NCBI GenBank assembly: GCA_963969495.1
Contig: OZ018333.1
Coordinates: 16,471,937-16,535,936, forward strand
Origin: Ceratothoa steindachneri
Taxonomy: Eukaryota > Arthropoda > Malacostraca > Isopoda > Cymothoidae
Direction: 5' to 3'
DNA length: 64,000 nucleotides
This document shows, piece by piece, positions 33,901 to 46,099 of the stretch. The notes beneath the pieces were generated by a model that ran no database searches, was not told the DNA's origin, and saw only the letters and a list, made by a program, of their open reading frames with translations. Position 1 is the first letter of the stretch. Every line of letters begins with the position of its first letter. The position numbers and the translations under genes were made by a program.

Positions 33901-35564
33901 TTTTGTTTGTACATCAGGTGGAGTACGGGGTGCGAGGCCGATCTTTTCCAGTTTTTTAGCCGCACCTTCGGTCAAGAGGAGGTCAAGATCTTTATATGTG
34001 TCACATAGTGGCACATATCCGTTCTATTGATCCTTTAACCCCTCGGAGTATTACTCCAATATCTGTGTAGATTGTCTTGAGTGTTTGCTCCTGGGATGGT
34101 TTCTTCCTATCAGGGAGGATATGAAAAGGCACCCTCTTCGCTCATTTACGGTCATTCATAGTGGCTCGTTTGGAGCCTCCTTCCTCTTGGTGGGTTCTTC
34201 TCTTTGGTACCTATTAATTTGCCTGGGAATAAGTAGTTTAAGTTTTGTTTTTAGATGAAAATGAGAATGATCCCTCCGCCCCCACAATCTTTAACACAGC
34301 TAGTGCAATTGCCTGGGTGAAAGTGATGGATGAATGGGATGGTGGACCCAGGGAGGCCCTCCAGAAGGATGGCTCATGGCGGACTTGATGATAGGTGGCG
34401 ATAGAATCAACTACTACCACCCGTGGTGCCGTCTCTTCTGGGGTTTGGGTATCAAGGCTGCCCCCGGTTTACATAGAGACGGTCGTATGTTCCTCTATGG
34501 TCCTTGCTGGGTCAGTAGGGATAGAGGGGACTCTTCCTCAACGGTTGCAGCTTTGCCTCTCATTCGGGGTGCTATGACGGATGGTTCCATAGTGGGCTAG
34601 TAGACAAACCTGCTTTCCCAACTGCCTCGAATTATGTCTTGTCACACGACGGGCATAGTTCGAACTAGGTTATGAGTAGCAGTACACACAGCTACGCCTT
34701 AGAAGGCGGAAACGGTGGGGCTGATGAGTTTAGACTACCATAATATTAATTATCACAACCCGGAAAATATCTCTTGGGGCAAAATTGCGGAATCTCTGTT
34801 GAGTGAAAGGAAAAAAAAGATTGAATTAAAAGAGAAAACGGAAGACATTTGAGGCAAAGAGAAAAACGTAGGATTGAAGAAAAGGGAAAAGGTTTTTTTA
34901 AAAATGGTGGACTATGAAAGTTTAGGTAGGTAGTCAATCTTTATATATTTCGCAAAGAGAGGAAATATTTAACTATTTAGATCGGATCTGGTTACCATTT
35001 ATTTCAATGTAATAAATAAAGGGGGCGTGGGGAGGATACCCACAAAACGTTACAAATAAAGTAATAGAAAGGGAAACGAAGCTGAAAGTTTAACGAGAAC
35101 AATTATGTGGTTAACGAATGGGGCGTAGCGAGGGAGATCATAATCATAAATTTTGTCTCATAAGATTAACCAGATTAAATCAGTTTGGGTTTAATTAAGA
35201 TTAAAAAATAATGAACAGAAAAAGTATTATCAAGTTGGATTGTGAATATAATTATATAAGGAAAACAGCAGCGTAGCAATAACATCTTACAACACAACAT
35301 TCTTTTGTTTAAGCCCATCTGCACCTACTAGGACACAACTCGCCGTGTTAGGCGAAAAAAAACAAGCAAAACACAAAAACAAAAAGCAAGAATAAGAAGA
35401 AAGTAGGCTTCGGCATGGTGGGAGGAACGACCCCCCTGCTCCCAGCGCAGGATCATGTGACCAACACCAAAGAGTCGAATAAAATTAAGGCCAGTCTCCT
35501 CCAAAAAGTTAAATAATCCCCAAGTATGCGTGCAAGAATCCGTCGTAAGTAGAGGGAATAAGCA
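33901..35564. other. No gene recognised
   Basis: Short frames on both strands (for example 34334-34600) have no domain I can name. 34740-35560 is AT-rich with no repeat partner in the window. A GC-richer stretch at 34250-34700 may be an old LINE or gag piece, but I could not match it. Confidence 0.4.
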
Positions 35565-36267
35565 TAGGTGGGCGTTATCACGATAATGATATCAGGTTAT
35601 CGGTTATCCGATATCCCCCCCCCTCGTTATTGATTCCTTCGGTATCGCCGATACTTTTGGTTCCAAACTAGCGATAATCGATAATTTCAGTTTTCTGGTT
35701 CCAATTTAGCCCAGGGGCGATCTGCGCGTGCCTTGGAGGCAGAAATAGGCAGGTCCGAGCTTGGAGGAGGATCATCAAAACTTATGAGATGAAGGAGAGC
35801 CTCACCAGGTAAGAAACTAAAAAACAGTATTCAAATATTCTTTATATTGTATTATAAAATAACGATATACATAGTCAATAATCAATATTGTATTGTAATT
35901 TTGGATTTATCAATTTATCGGTAATCACCTTATCGGGCGATAAATTTATCGCCTATGCGGCAGAAATAGGCAGGTCCGAGCTTGGAGGAGGATCATCAAA
36001 ACTTATGAGATGAAGGAGAGCTTCACAGGTAAGAAACTAAAAAACAGTATTCAAATCTTCTTTATATTGTATTATAAAATAACGATATACATAGTCAATA
36101 ATCAATATTGTATTGTAATTTTGGATTTATCAATTTATCGGTAATCACCTTATCGGGCGATAAATTTATCGCCAATTATCGGTTATCCCCGATAAGGTTT
36201 TCGTTATCAATTTATCGATTATCGTGATACATTTTTTTTCGTTATTGCGCCCACCTATGCGGATAAG
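35565..36267. mobile_element. hAT-type MITE
   Basis: The inverted ends 'cataggtgggcg' (35573) and its complement (ending 36259) flank 687 bp of non-coding DNA rich in 'ttatcg' and 'cgataa'. The flanking 8 bp read ggaataag on the left and cggataag on the right (6 of 8 matching), consistent with an eroded hAT target duplication. No transposase. It contains an internal ~220-bp duplication. It sits at the 3' edge of the minus-strand LINE fragment at 36262-37570. Confidence 0.7.
35738..36173. repeat. Tandem duplication of about 221 bp inside MITE
   Basis: The unit starting 'ggcagaaataggcagg' occurs at 35738 and again at 35959. The copies are nearly identical, including 'cggtaatcaccttatcgggc'. The low divergence means the duplication is more recent than the MITE insertion itself seems to be. 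Confidence 0.9.
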
Positions 36268-37570
36268 TGGTAGAGACTCCCTCATTCCGGTACCGGCTGA
36301 AAAGGTAACGTGAACGAAGATCTCTCATACGCAAAAATTCAACAAGTGGCGAACAGTGCATGGAATAACGCAGTCGTTGCAGTAAAGAGCCGGCGAGCGC
36401 TCTATAAAATGGCGGTGCGTCCCACGACTGTGCCCACTTCGTAAATAACAGAAAACGACCTAAATACTTCACGGAAGTTAGGTGGTAGGTCCATAGGAAG
36501 AGTGCGACGCAATGGCACGCAACTTTAATTCACCCTCAGCCTTCTCCTTTGCCAAGTAGCCCGTATGGCTGCCCTGAGTCCAGCCATGTATTAGGCCTGG
36601 GAAAGAGTGAAACGCTGGTCTGTACTCCCAGTCATCGCAGATTCTTTTGTACCCTCATCGGCCCGCTCAATCTCCTCAATTCTCACATGTCCAGAAACTC
36701 AGCAGAAGATAATCTCGACACCCAATCAGCTCTTGGCAAATATGGTGTCACCGATAATGCGAACAAGGGGGTCTGGGGATTCCAATGCCCCAAAAGCACC
36801 CCAAACTGAGCACGACGCGTATATTCCGTAACGAACTGCGTATTGCAACCGGTTTGGCAGTGAAGGTAGATGCAGCGCCTGGTAGAGCGCCACTGACTTC
36901 AAACAAGGGAATACAACATGGAAACTGCCCGCCCCCCTTTCTCCCATCCTGGGACTCGGAGTGATCTGTATACACTGGCACCAACCCAGCGTGACGCGAT
37001 GTTTGCTCCTAAAAGGCCGAACGCAGTACTCCCGGGGTTGTAGAGGCTTTGGGGCAAAAAGCGTAGCGACAAATAGTCAAAGGTGGTACCATCCAGGGTG
37101 GCCTTGTAGATAGAGGGGAGTAGGAAAAAGGGCAAAGAAAAAATAATAGCGTAGGCGAGTTGCGAACAGCTTCCCGCGTCGTTGGACCACAGTTAGCCAG
37201 CGGCGAATCCACTCGGACATCCTGAGTATCAAAAAAGACTCATTTAAACGAAGCTTTTTAAGCCGCTCGCCTGCCCTTCTCGTACGCTATACAACCCCCT
37301 TCCTAGAAGCGGAGCGTATTTTGAAGAAATGAAGAGAGCCCATTTGGAAATGTTATCCAAGGGCTAACGCTCCCCCTCCCGGGTCTGGGCACCATTGTAG
37401 ATAGGGGGAAGTAGGAAGAGGGGCCAAGAAAAAATAACAGCGTTGGCGAGTTGCAAATAGCTTCCCACCAGCGGCGAATCCACTCGGCCATCCTGAGTCT
37501 TAAAAAAGACTCATTCAAACGAAGCTTTTTAAGCCGCTCGCCTGCACTTCTCGTACGCTATAGCCTCCTG
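36262..37570 (-). pseudogene. Jockey-like LINE 3' fragment (minus)
   Basis: Fourth copy of the family seen at 2900-4530, 12640-14812 and 63447-63930. Minus-strand pieces: 'FLLPSIYKATLDGTTFDY' (RT tail), 'VYTDHSES' (RNase H start), 'PLFEVSGALPGAAS' (identical wording to 13739-14570), and, past many stops, 'PPFYRALAGSL' and 'LRSRYLFSRYRNEG' near 36250-36400, the C-terminal zinc region. Dead. A ~180-bp segment of the RT tail is duplicated within it. Confidence 0.7.
37108..37567. repeat. Direct duplication inside LINE fragment
   Basis: 37108-37290 and 37396-37567 are same-strand copies, offset by about 288 bp, sharing 'aacgaagctttttaagccgc', 'gcgaatccactcgg' and 'tcgcctgc.cttctcgtacg'. Confidence 0.85.
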
Positions 37571-38184
37571 CGAAGAACCAGAGGCGTCACCGGTCCGAGA
37601 GAGATACCGAGCTCTCGAAGGAGTTACCTAGCCCTAAACCCAAAAGGCTTAGGCTATGACTGGCGACTCTCGGTAGGAACGGGAGGAAAGGAGCCTCCGC
37701 AGCTCCTACCAGTTGTCCAGGAGTCCGTGGCGTGGCAATTCTATTGAGTGAATATGCTCTCCAGGTCTACCTTGGAAGAGATGCGGAGTCCCTCTTCGAG
37801 GAGAAAACCTTCAGGATAATGGCCGTACACTTCCATGAGGCAGACCCCCGGCACTTTGGCCGAACAAGGCACCGTCGCCTTCGAGGAGTTATCGGGGGAG
37901 GTTGGGTAGAGCGAATGCTCTAAAAGCACTTGAATTCAGTGGGAGCAAAAATGCCAGGTTATGGCTGTAGGGTCCCAGGGCCTGCACTTACAATCCTTGC
38001 CGCTCTAACAGAGTCGCCTGGTTGTTCGAGGGTAGGATAATGAGGAGGTAATCTAATAAAAAATACAAAAAATATACCCCAACCAATTGAGAGTATCAAT
38101 ACACCCAAAATATGTGCAGCCTTACAATATATATCACCAGTGTAGAAATAGAAATCTTGTGCAATTAAATAGGTATATGTACAA

Positions 38185-38272
<88 letters not shown>

Positions 38273-38893
38273 AACTCACTAAGTAGCACGTGAGTAGAAC
38301 AATAAATGCAAAAAATCTCACGGGAAAATGCAAGGCGGATTCCAAGTACTTTCTAACTTGTTCAATCATTATCAAGTTCAGCGTCTGGCGGTCATCTTAG
38401 AGGTGGCCTGTTTCAAAGAATATCATTCGTAGCAGACGTTCTCTCTACATCGTTCACACGCGCTTGACTCGGGCTCAGAAGTTACAGCCCAAGTTATCTC
38501 TAATAGTAAATATTTAAAGTAATTAAAATTAAAATTTCTTGAAATCATAGATTGCTATAGAGACTATAATTTAAATTCCAATCTATGAAAGGTTTCCGTT
38601 CTACAATATTCTGAAAGAAACGAAAATTATCCAGCAACTCGGGCTAATACGAACGAGCCTGGAAGGTGTAAGAGACTAACCATCAACTCTTGTCAAGAGT
38701 ACTATACAGGCGACAATCAGATCGGTCTCTGGCTAATGTTTGTTGTGTATGCCGCTGTCGTTATTTGATTGTTATTCTGTGCGTCTGTGTGTAAATATCA
38801 GTTGTGCGTTGCAGGGTTGCTATGTTTTTACCCTTAACTTAGAAATGGAAAACGACATAGTGCTAGATATAAAAAAATAAATACAATATTAAG
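37571..38893. other. No gene recognised apart from (TA)n
   Basis: 37571-38187 contains short frames on both strands that I cannot match, possibly decayed LINE RT. A (TA)n array lies at 38188-38269. 38270-38893 is AT-rich with no recognised feature. Confidence 0.4.
38188..38269. repeat. (TA)n microsatellite
   Basis: About 41 uninterrupted TA units. Confidence 0.95.
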
Positions 38894-39142
38894 ATGGGGG
38901 GCGGGGGGAGTAGTGCTTTCTTTGTCCATTTATCTGAAAACAGTCACACTATAAATTGGAATTCGGTTAAATTTATTTACAAATTTGATGACTTTGTTCA
39001 AAGAAATATTGCCGAATTGTCATTCATTAATTCCTCGCCAAATTTTAATGTATCCCCCGGTGGCTTTAAACTGGCCCTGTTATTAAAAGGCTTATTTATA
39101 ACAAAATTGTCCATTTTAAATCTTAGCCCTTTGATTTATTAA
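38894..39142 (+). pseudogene. Penelope-like element, C-terminal fragment
   Basis: The frame reads 'INWNSVKFIYKFDDFVQRNI' then 'ELSFINSSPNFNVSPGGFKL'. It aligns with the C-terminal block of the Penelope-like copy at 42205-43016 ('IDWNSAKIIYHNNDTISRNI', 'ESTFISKLPNFNLSPGLYKF'). Upstream RT and the GIY-YIG active site are absent. The downstream untranslated region contains 'tcgaaagtacttggaat', which matches 'tcgaaagtactttgaat' near 43450, and runs to (TA)n at 39401. Confidence 0.75.
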
Positions 39143-39395
39143 TTTAGTTATGTTTTTCTCGTTTATTTGTATGTATTCACAATTAGTGACCTAAATGTCT
39201 ACATTCTTTGCTCGCAGTTGGAATTGCCGGAAGTAGACCTTATCTATTTGGTTTTAAACGTCATATGCGTTGATAATATTTTCATTATTCCTTGAGAATG
39301 ATCTGAACAAGCTCGAAAGTACTTGGAATCTGCCATTTATTTTCCTGTGTTATTTTTGGAATTTATTACTCTACTCACGCGCTACTTTGTTAGTT

Positions 39396-39400
<5 letters not shown>

Positions 39401-39464
<64 letters not shown>
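39401..39464. repeat. (TA)n microsatellite
   Basis: About 32 TA units after the Penelope-like tail and about 50 bp before the tRNA-bearing palindrome. Confidence 0.95.
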
Positions 39465-39466
<2 letters not shown>

Positions 39467-39695
39467 AAGAAAGAAAGATGCAGAAACCTGGTGTAGCTGA
39501 CTATAAATACATATACTACAAGAATAATAAGAATTGGACGCGACTGAGCATATGAGACAAGAAACCAGAGTTTTTTTAGAGGCAAGAGAGAGGGACATTA
39601 GAAAAATCTAGAATCAAAGGGAGCAGAGGTCAGCACAGTGAAGGCGATCCCTTACCGAGAAGACAGAAATAACGCCAGGGGAAAAAAGTTTTGAA

Positions 39696-39765
39696 TTCCT
39701 GGCCGGGACTCGAACCCGGATCTGCTGATTGCAGGTCAGATGCTTTACCACTAAGCTACCAGGCA
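39696..39765 (-). tRNA. tRNA-like sequence, left arm
   Basis: Read on the minus strand it has a 7-bp acceptor stem with one mismatch, an A box ('tagcttagtgg'), a D arm (GCTT/AAGC), an anticodon arm with the loop 'cctgcaa', and a T arm with the B box 'gggttcgagtccc'. Loop position 33 is C instead of the near-universal T, and the anticodon would read TGC (Ala-type). The structure is good enough for pol III transcription, but a working tRNA is doubtful. It may be the tRNA-related core of a SINE-like repeat. Confidence 0.55.
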
Positions 39766-39796
39766 CAGTAACGCTTTGGGTGAAATATAGCTACTG

Positions 39797-39866
39797 TGCC
39801 TGGTAGCTTAGTGGTAAAGCATCTGACCGGCAATCAGCAGACTCGGGTTCGAGTCCCGGCCAGGAA
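39797..39866 (+). tRNA. tRNA-like sequence, right arm
   Basis: Mirror copy of 39696-39765 with the anticodon loop 'ccggcaa' (anticodon GGC if read the same way, Ala-type; position 33 again C). The A and B boxes are intact. The two copies differ by a few substitutions in the anticodon and variable region and face each other head to head. Confidence 0.55.
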
Positions 39867-40041
39867 TTCAAAACTTTTTTTATCCTGGCGTTATTTCTGT
39901 CTTCTCGGTAAAGGATCGCCTTCACTGTGCTGACCTCTGCTCCCTTTGATTCTAGATTTTTCTAATGTCCCTCTCTCTTGCCTCTAAAAAACCTCCGGTT
40001 TCTTGTCTCATTTGCTCATTCGCATCCAATTCTTATTTTCT

Positions 40042-40043
<2 letters not shown>

Positions 40044-40125
<82 letters not shown>
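40044..40125. repeat. (TA)n microsatellite
   Basis: About 41 TA units starting exactly at the end of the right arm of the palindrome. Confidence 0.95.
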
Positions 40126-40127
<2 letters not shown>

Positions 40128-41508
40128 GGACTTCTCCATGGCGAGAAGAAATAATGAAGCAAAACAAAGCCCACCTAGGTTTCTCTGAGCCCCTCTACCC
40201 AGTCTCCGGTAACATTCAAGAACGAAAAAATGGTAAATTTAGGAGACAGTTATTCTCGACCTCTGCTCAAAATGCCTACCCTCCGAGGGGGTATTTATAA
40301 AGAAGCAAGTAAAAAAATCAAACTGTCGATCTCGTATTACGCTACGCTCTCCACAGAACGCCACGACGCCAAAGCACAGCGGAATTAATACCCACTTCTG
40401 TCGAATCAATATGAGATCCCGTTTCCCTAATTTCAAAATGTCGAGGAAGAGAAATAACAGACGCCCAAAAAGGAGGGCACCCGCGGGTCTCACCTTGCTA
40501 TTCCTCTCTACCCTCACATTACCCCGCGGGAGTAATTCGAGTATAAAACTGTTCGGCGGAGAAAAAGAGGACTTTTTCGTTTTCGTCACGAGATCGATGA
40601 GAACATTTTCTTGGGCAATACCGGATTGCACCAAGTACCATCGGCACAGTTCGATTACCAAAGATCATCAAGTGACCTTACCTTCAAGTACCCTCAGCAC
40701 AGTTCGAGTACCAAAGATCGCCAAGTGATCTTACCCTATCTGAGTTTGACAACCCCAAACTAGGTAGATTTCCCACCCAAAACAAAAGCTCTATAAGCCA
40801 AACTAAATCGCTAGAAAATCAGACAGCCATCTTAAAGCCGCGTCCAAGAAAACCTTTTCAAGGTCATAAACACACGACACCTCACCGCCTCATCGGCGTT
40901 TTGTTGTGATTCTTTCTATTCCGTCACCTAGAAATTCAGCGTGACGTCACTCGTCCAACCATCGTTCGAAGTAACGCCATCTATTGAGAAGCCAATAAAC
41001 TACACTCATGCCTCCTCCCCGGACAAGATTCGAGTGGAGGTATTTCGTTTGGATTCTCTGGTTAAACCCTATTACCTTATGTAAGTAATCAATCCTATTT
41101 TCATGTCCCGTGAGTTTAACATAGATTATTTGTATATCATAAAAACGAATTTTGTTTGAAGTAAATTGGTCTCCCTTAAAGCCACCAGGAAGCAAGTATT
41201 AGTAGCGGGACTTAAGAACCATTTTTAAGTTGTATTTTGTACGTGTAGATATTAATTTTGTTTGAGTTGATTAATGTACAGTATAAGTCTATTTTGATTG
41301 AAGTGTTTAAATTATACTTGAACGAGTTGCGTTGGCAGTATTTAGTATATTAAAGAGACAACTCCCCTTTTTATTCATTCAATAGAATAGAAATAAGAAA
41401 AGCGCTCTTAGAGACCGATCCTGTAGCAATCACTGGAAGTACGAACGTACGACTCATTTATTTATATTAATCATAATAATAAATAAAGATATAATCCAGG
41501 CTAACCGA

Positions 41509-41510
<2 letters not shown>
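40126..41510. other. No gene recognised; small tandem duplication
   Basis: 40411-40728 is open for 105 codons with a basic N-terminus but has no recognised domain. At 40632-40684 and 40685-40737 a 53-bp unit ('caagtacc.tc.gcacagtt') is tandemly duplicated, 'gatc..caagtga.cttacc' closing each. 40740-41510 shows nothing I can name. Confidence 0.45.
40632..40737. repeat. 53-bp tandem duplication
   Basis: Two adjacent units with about seven differences between them. Confidence 0.8.

Positions 41511-41571
<61 letters not shown>
41511..41571. repeat. (TA)n microsatellite with (GAAT)n
   Basis: About 30 TA units followed by four 'gaat' units (41572-41587). Confidence 0.95.
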
Positions 41572-41575
<4 letters not shown>

Positions 41576-41667
41576 TGAATGAATGAATCCAGCAAACCGC
41601 AAGACACAGCAAAACACGATAATTTGTGTTCGGAAATGTTATTTCCTGATTCGTAAAAATTCTGAAC

Positions 41668-41757
41668 ATGAGTGAGATTAGAACCGTGCACACTGAGGCA
41701 GCGAGCAACCGCTTTGATCTCAATTAAACCGTCCCTTAGACCACTCGGCTACTCGGA
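41668..41757 (-). tRNA. tRNA-Leu-like sequence, degenerate
   Basis: On the minus strand 'tagccgagtggtctaagg' is a typical type II tRNA D arm and A box, and 'cggttctaatctc' sits where the B box should be (consensus GGTTCGANTCC, two changes). The long segment between them could hold a variable arm. This looks like a tRNA-Leu pseudogene or a tRNA-derived SINE head. The body of such a SINE is not identified. Confidence 0.4.
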
Positions 41758-42204
41758 AGACAGAAATCTTCCGAATAAACAAGCTTTTAAGATACGCTTC
41801 ACAAGGTCAATCGGGACTATGAAAGAGAGAGTAATTAATTGGGAATTCAAAGGACAGAGGAGAGTTGAGGGAAATGGAAGCGGACCCCCTTTCTTTTTGG
41901 AATTCCTTAGGTTTCGACACTCAAAGAACTGTTCTGCCTTAGGGAACTTCTAAACGCAAGTTCCAACCAGTGCAATGGAGACTGGAAGGCGCTCTCAAAG
42001 AGCTACGCTTCAAGATGGTTTTTTCGAATAATAAGTGAGGGTCAAGGCTGGCTGCCGCTACCTCTCAAAATCAGATGTCGCGCTGGAATAACTGGTACCA
42101 AGGGGCTAAAAAGGATAAGGCATCTTCAGTCACAGATTCACTGCCACACTCAAATATCATTGCCAACACACACACACACACACTAATTCTGTGACCCAAT
42201 TCTG

Positions 42205-43016
42205 AAAATATTTTTCTGTTTTTGAACAAACTTAATTCCCTTGTACCTTGCATCAAATTTACCCTTGAAATTGTACAGAATGGAAGTATTCCTTTTCTTG
42301 ATTTATTAATACACCACGTGCCTTCTGGTTTCAAATTCTCTGTCTATCGGAAACCAACTAATTCTTCTTCTTATATTCACTTTTACTCCTCTCACCATAT
42401 TAAAGTCAAAAGATTAATATTTATTTCAATGTTTCCCCGTGCACTTCGTGTGGTTAGTCCTGAACTTTTGGACTCTGAAGTTTCCAAAATTTTTGACATC
42501 GGCCATAAACTTTGCTATCCTTTTCATTTTCTTGATAAATGCCTTCAGTTAGCTAAAAAGTCTTTTATCGTTTTGAACCTCGCGTGCCTTTTCTTAACAT
42601 ATTTTATAACCTCTAGACATATGTGTATTGTTTAACTATAATAATGCTATCTCTAAACTATTAGTCAAGAATGCCCCTTTCCTATTGGTAATGTATATTG
42701 CGTAAAATGTATCGATTGCTCTAAATATTACTTTGGCCAATCAGGTAAATGTTTAAAAAAACGAACTTCTCAGCATAAATATAATGTCCGTCGGGGGAAA
42801 GAAAGGAGCTCATTTTATGCTCATATGTCATATCTTAATCACAATATTGATTGGAATTCTGCTAAAATCATCTATCATAATAACGATACAATTTCACGAA
42901 ATATAATTGAATCTACCTTTATTAGTAAATTACCAAATTTTAATTTAAGTCCTGGCTTATATAAATTCGATGAAAATTTTAAAATTATATTCACAATGAA
43001 CTGTCGAAACCTTTAA
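42205..43016 (+). pseudogene. Penelope-like element: RT and GIY-YIG endonuclease
   Basis: The 137-codon frame 42222-42635 holds 'IKFTLEIVQNGSIPFLDLLI' and 'GFKFSVYRKPTNSSSYIHFY' (the FLD..I and V.RKPT.. boxes of Penelope RT) and 'IFDIGHKLCYPFHFLDKC'. Between 42650 and 42830, in other frames, 'KYYFGQSGKCLKKRTSQHK' is the GIY-YIG active region (Y-x-x-G-Q-[ST]-G-K...R). 42825-43016 ends with 'SRNIIESTFISKLPNFNLSP'. It lacks the RT N-terminus. The 3' untranslated region runs to (TA)n at 43500. Confidence 0.85.
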
Positions 43017-43498
43017 TTTGAGACTAAATATTTATATTAATCTTAATAAACTATTTAATTTTATTTTGTGTTCATCTATGTAGCCTTTTATTTATGTCTG
43101 TGTATTTATTTCCATTTGAGTCAAGTTTTTAGAACATTTGTACTTATTCTACCTTGGTTTTCAAATCCTGACCTCTGAGGTTAACCTCTCGTTCAAATTT
43201 CTCCCTTCCTAATTGCATAGGCGGTATTTTAATCCTCTTGTCAACCTTTAGTCTTTTGAATTTACCTGATTTAATGATCTTAGTTTGTATTTATCTCTGC
43301 TCTTCGCTAGGTTTCCATTTCATATTAATTCATTTTATTGAGTTGTCTTTTGTTTTAGGGGGGCGTTCCCTCTCCTCTATATTATCCTTTTAAATATTAC
43401 AATTTTCGATACTTTTGTTATTCCTTGATAAATAACTCGAAATAAAGTTCGAAAGTACTTTGAATCCTCGTATTAATTTTCCCTGTGGGCTTTGTTGC

Positions 43499-45008
<1,510 letters not shown>

Positions 45009-45094
45009 TATATATATATATAAGTAAAAGAACTCAATGGCAAGTTATGGTATATGATAGTGAAACTACTGTATAGGAGCCAAAAGTTTAATTT

Positions 45095-45140
45095 ATGAGA
45101 CTAGTTTCAGGATGTAGTTTATCATACCCTCTTCAGTTGT
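45095..45140 (-). ncRNA. Hammerhead-like motif, left arm of dimer
   Basis: Minus strand: core 'ctgaaga' (45136-45130; all seven consensus positions), a stem II segment 'ggtatg'/'catcc' with a bulge, then 'GAAACTAGTC' (45108-45099), i.e. a 2-bp stem III with a TA loop and the GTC cleavage triplet. The outer stem I pairs at only two of four positions. So the core is good but stem I has eroded. Confidence 0.5.
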
Positions 45141-45754
45141 ATACTAAGAATGCAATTGTTACAAAAGTATATAAATAGCCTACAGATAAAAAAGGCAGAA
45201 AAGAAAAAAACCCAGAGAAACACAAAACGAGGGAAAAAGGTTATTAATCAGGGGATGCGAGTCTAATATCGTTGGCTAAGTTGTTTACGATGAGGTTACG
45301 GGAAAGGGGGCTGCATTTTAATTTCCCATCTGACAAATTAAAATTGGGAATTTCTCCTATTAATATAGATTCTACTATTTTTCTTTTACGGAAATCTTTA
45401 CAATTATATATGATTTGTGCCTTGGAATAGTCAATTTGGTGGTTGAAATTGCTATATGATTAAAACCAACAAATTGACTATTTAAACGCACAAATCATAT
45501 ATAATTGTAAAGATTTCCGTATAAGAAAAATAGTAGAGTCTATATTAATAAGAGAAATTCCCAATTTTAATTTATCAGATGGGCGATTGAAATGCATCCC
45601 CCATTCCCGTAACCTCATCATAAACAGCTTGGCCAACGATCTTAGACTCGCATCCTCTGAATAATAACCTTTTCCTCTCGTTTTGTGTTTCTTTGTGTTT
45701 TTCTCTGATCTGTACGCTATTTATAGACTTTTCTAACAATTGCCGTCTCAGTAT

Positions 45755-45799
45755 ACGAATGAAGAGAGTATGATAACTACATACTGAAACTAGTCTCGT
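45755..45799 (+). ncRNA. Hammerhead-like motif, right arm of dimer
   Basis: Outer strand 'acga' (45755-45758) pairs with 'tcgt' (45796-45799). Stem II 'agtatg'/'catact' is a perfect 6-bp helix, followed by 'GAAACTAGTC' ending at C45795. The first core base is A instead of C. Compared with the left arm, stem II has matching changes on both strands (compensatory), which is the best evidence that the fold is real. Confidence 0.55.
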
Positions 45800-45837
45800 T
45801 AGTTAAACTTTTGGCTCCTATATAGTGGTTTTTATCA

Positions 45838-45839
<2 letters not shown>

Positions 45840-45921
<82 letters not shown>
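45840..45921. repeat. (TA)n microsatellite
   Basis: About 38 TA units after the right arm of the dimer. Confidence 0.95.
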
Positions 45922-45924
<3 letters not shown>

Positions 45925-46099
45925 CATAATTTCTCCAGGATTACTATTATTTATAGGAAGGCCCCAGAGGGCATTGCTATACTGGTACACCGAGATTGCA
46001 AAAATTTCGAACTTAAACCTAGAAACACGCACTAGTACCCACACATTCATTCATATACTATAACCGACGACACAGATATGCCCAGGCGTAATCAATCAC

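Larger units (their letters stand above)
39517..40046. repeat. Large palindromic repeat with two opposed tRNA-like cores
   Basis: The left arm (39517-39770) and right arm (39792-40046) are inverted copies with about 95 percent identity by eye, separated by about 20 bp. Ends read 'tacaagaataataag' and 'cttattttcttgta'. Each arm contains a tRNA-like sequence. The outermost ~95 bp are homologous to the smaller palindrome at 18641-18835. Both flanks carry (TA)n within about 50 bp. The high arm identity suggests recent formation or gene conversion. No coding capacity. Confidence 0.9.
45048..45846. repeat. Inverted Penelope-like dimer (head to head)
   Basis: The left arm (45048-45450) and right arm (45459-45846) are inverted copies with about 85 percent identity and an 8-bp centre. 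Each arm starts at the centre with the last ~60 codons of a Penelope-like protein (left arm on minus, right arm on plus: 'KIVESILI' and 'IPNFNLSDG') and proceeds outward to its 3' untranslated region, a hammerhead-like motif and (TA)n. The two 5'-truncated copies are therefore joined head to head, an arrangement known for Penelope-like elements. Confidence 0.85.

Noticed and set aside
34334..34600. 88-codon frame as a gene
   Set aside because: No recognisable domain and overlapping frames of similar length on both strands.
39696..39866. Functional tRNA-Ala gene pair
   Set aside because: Position 33 is not T, the acceptor stem has a mismatch and the two copies form a palindrome; annotated as tRNA-like only.
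40411..40728. 105-codon frame as a gene
   Set aside because: No domain, part of it lies in a 53-bp tandem duplication, and the composition is as in the flanks.
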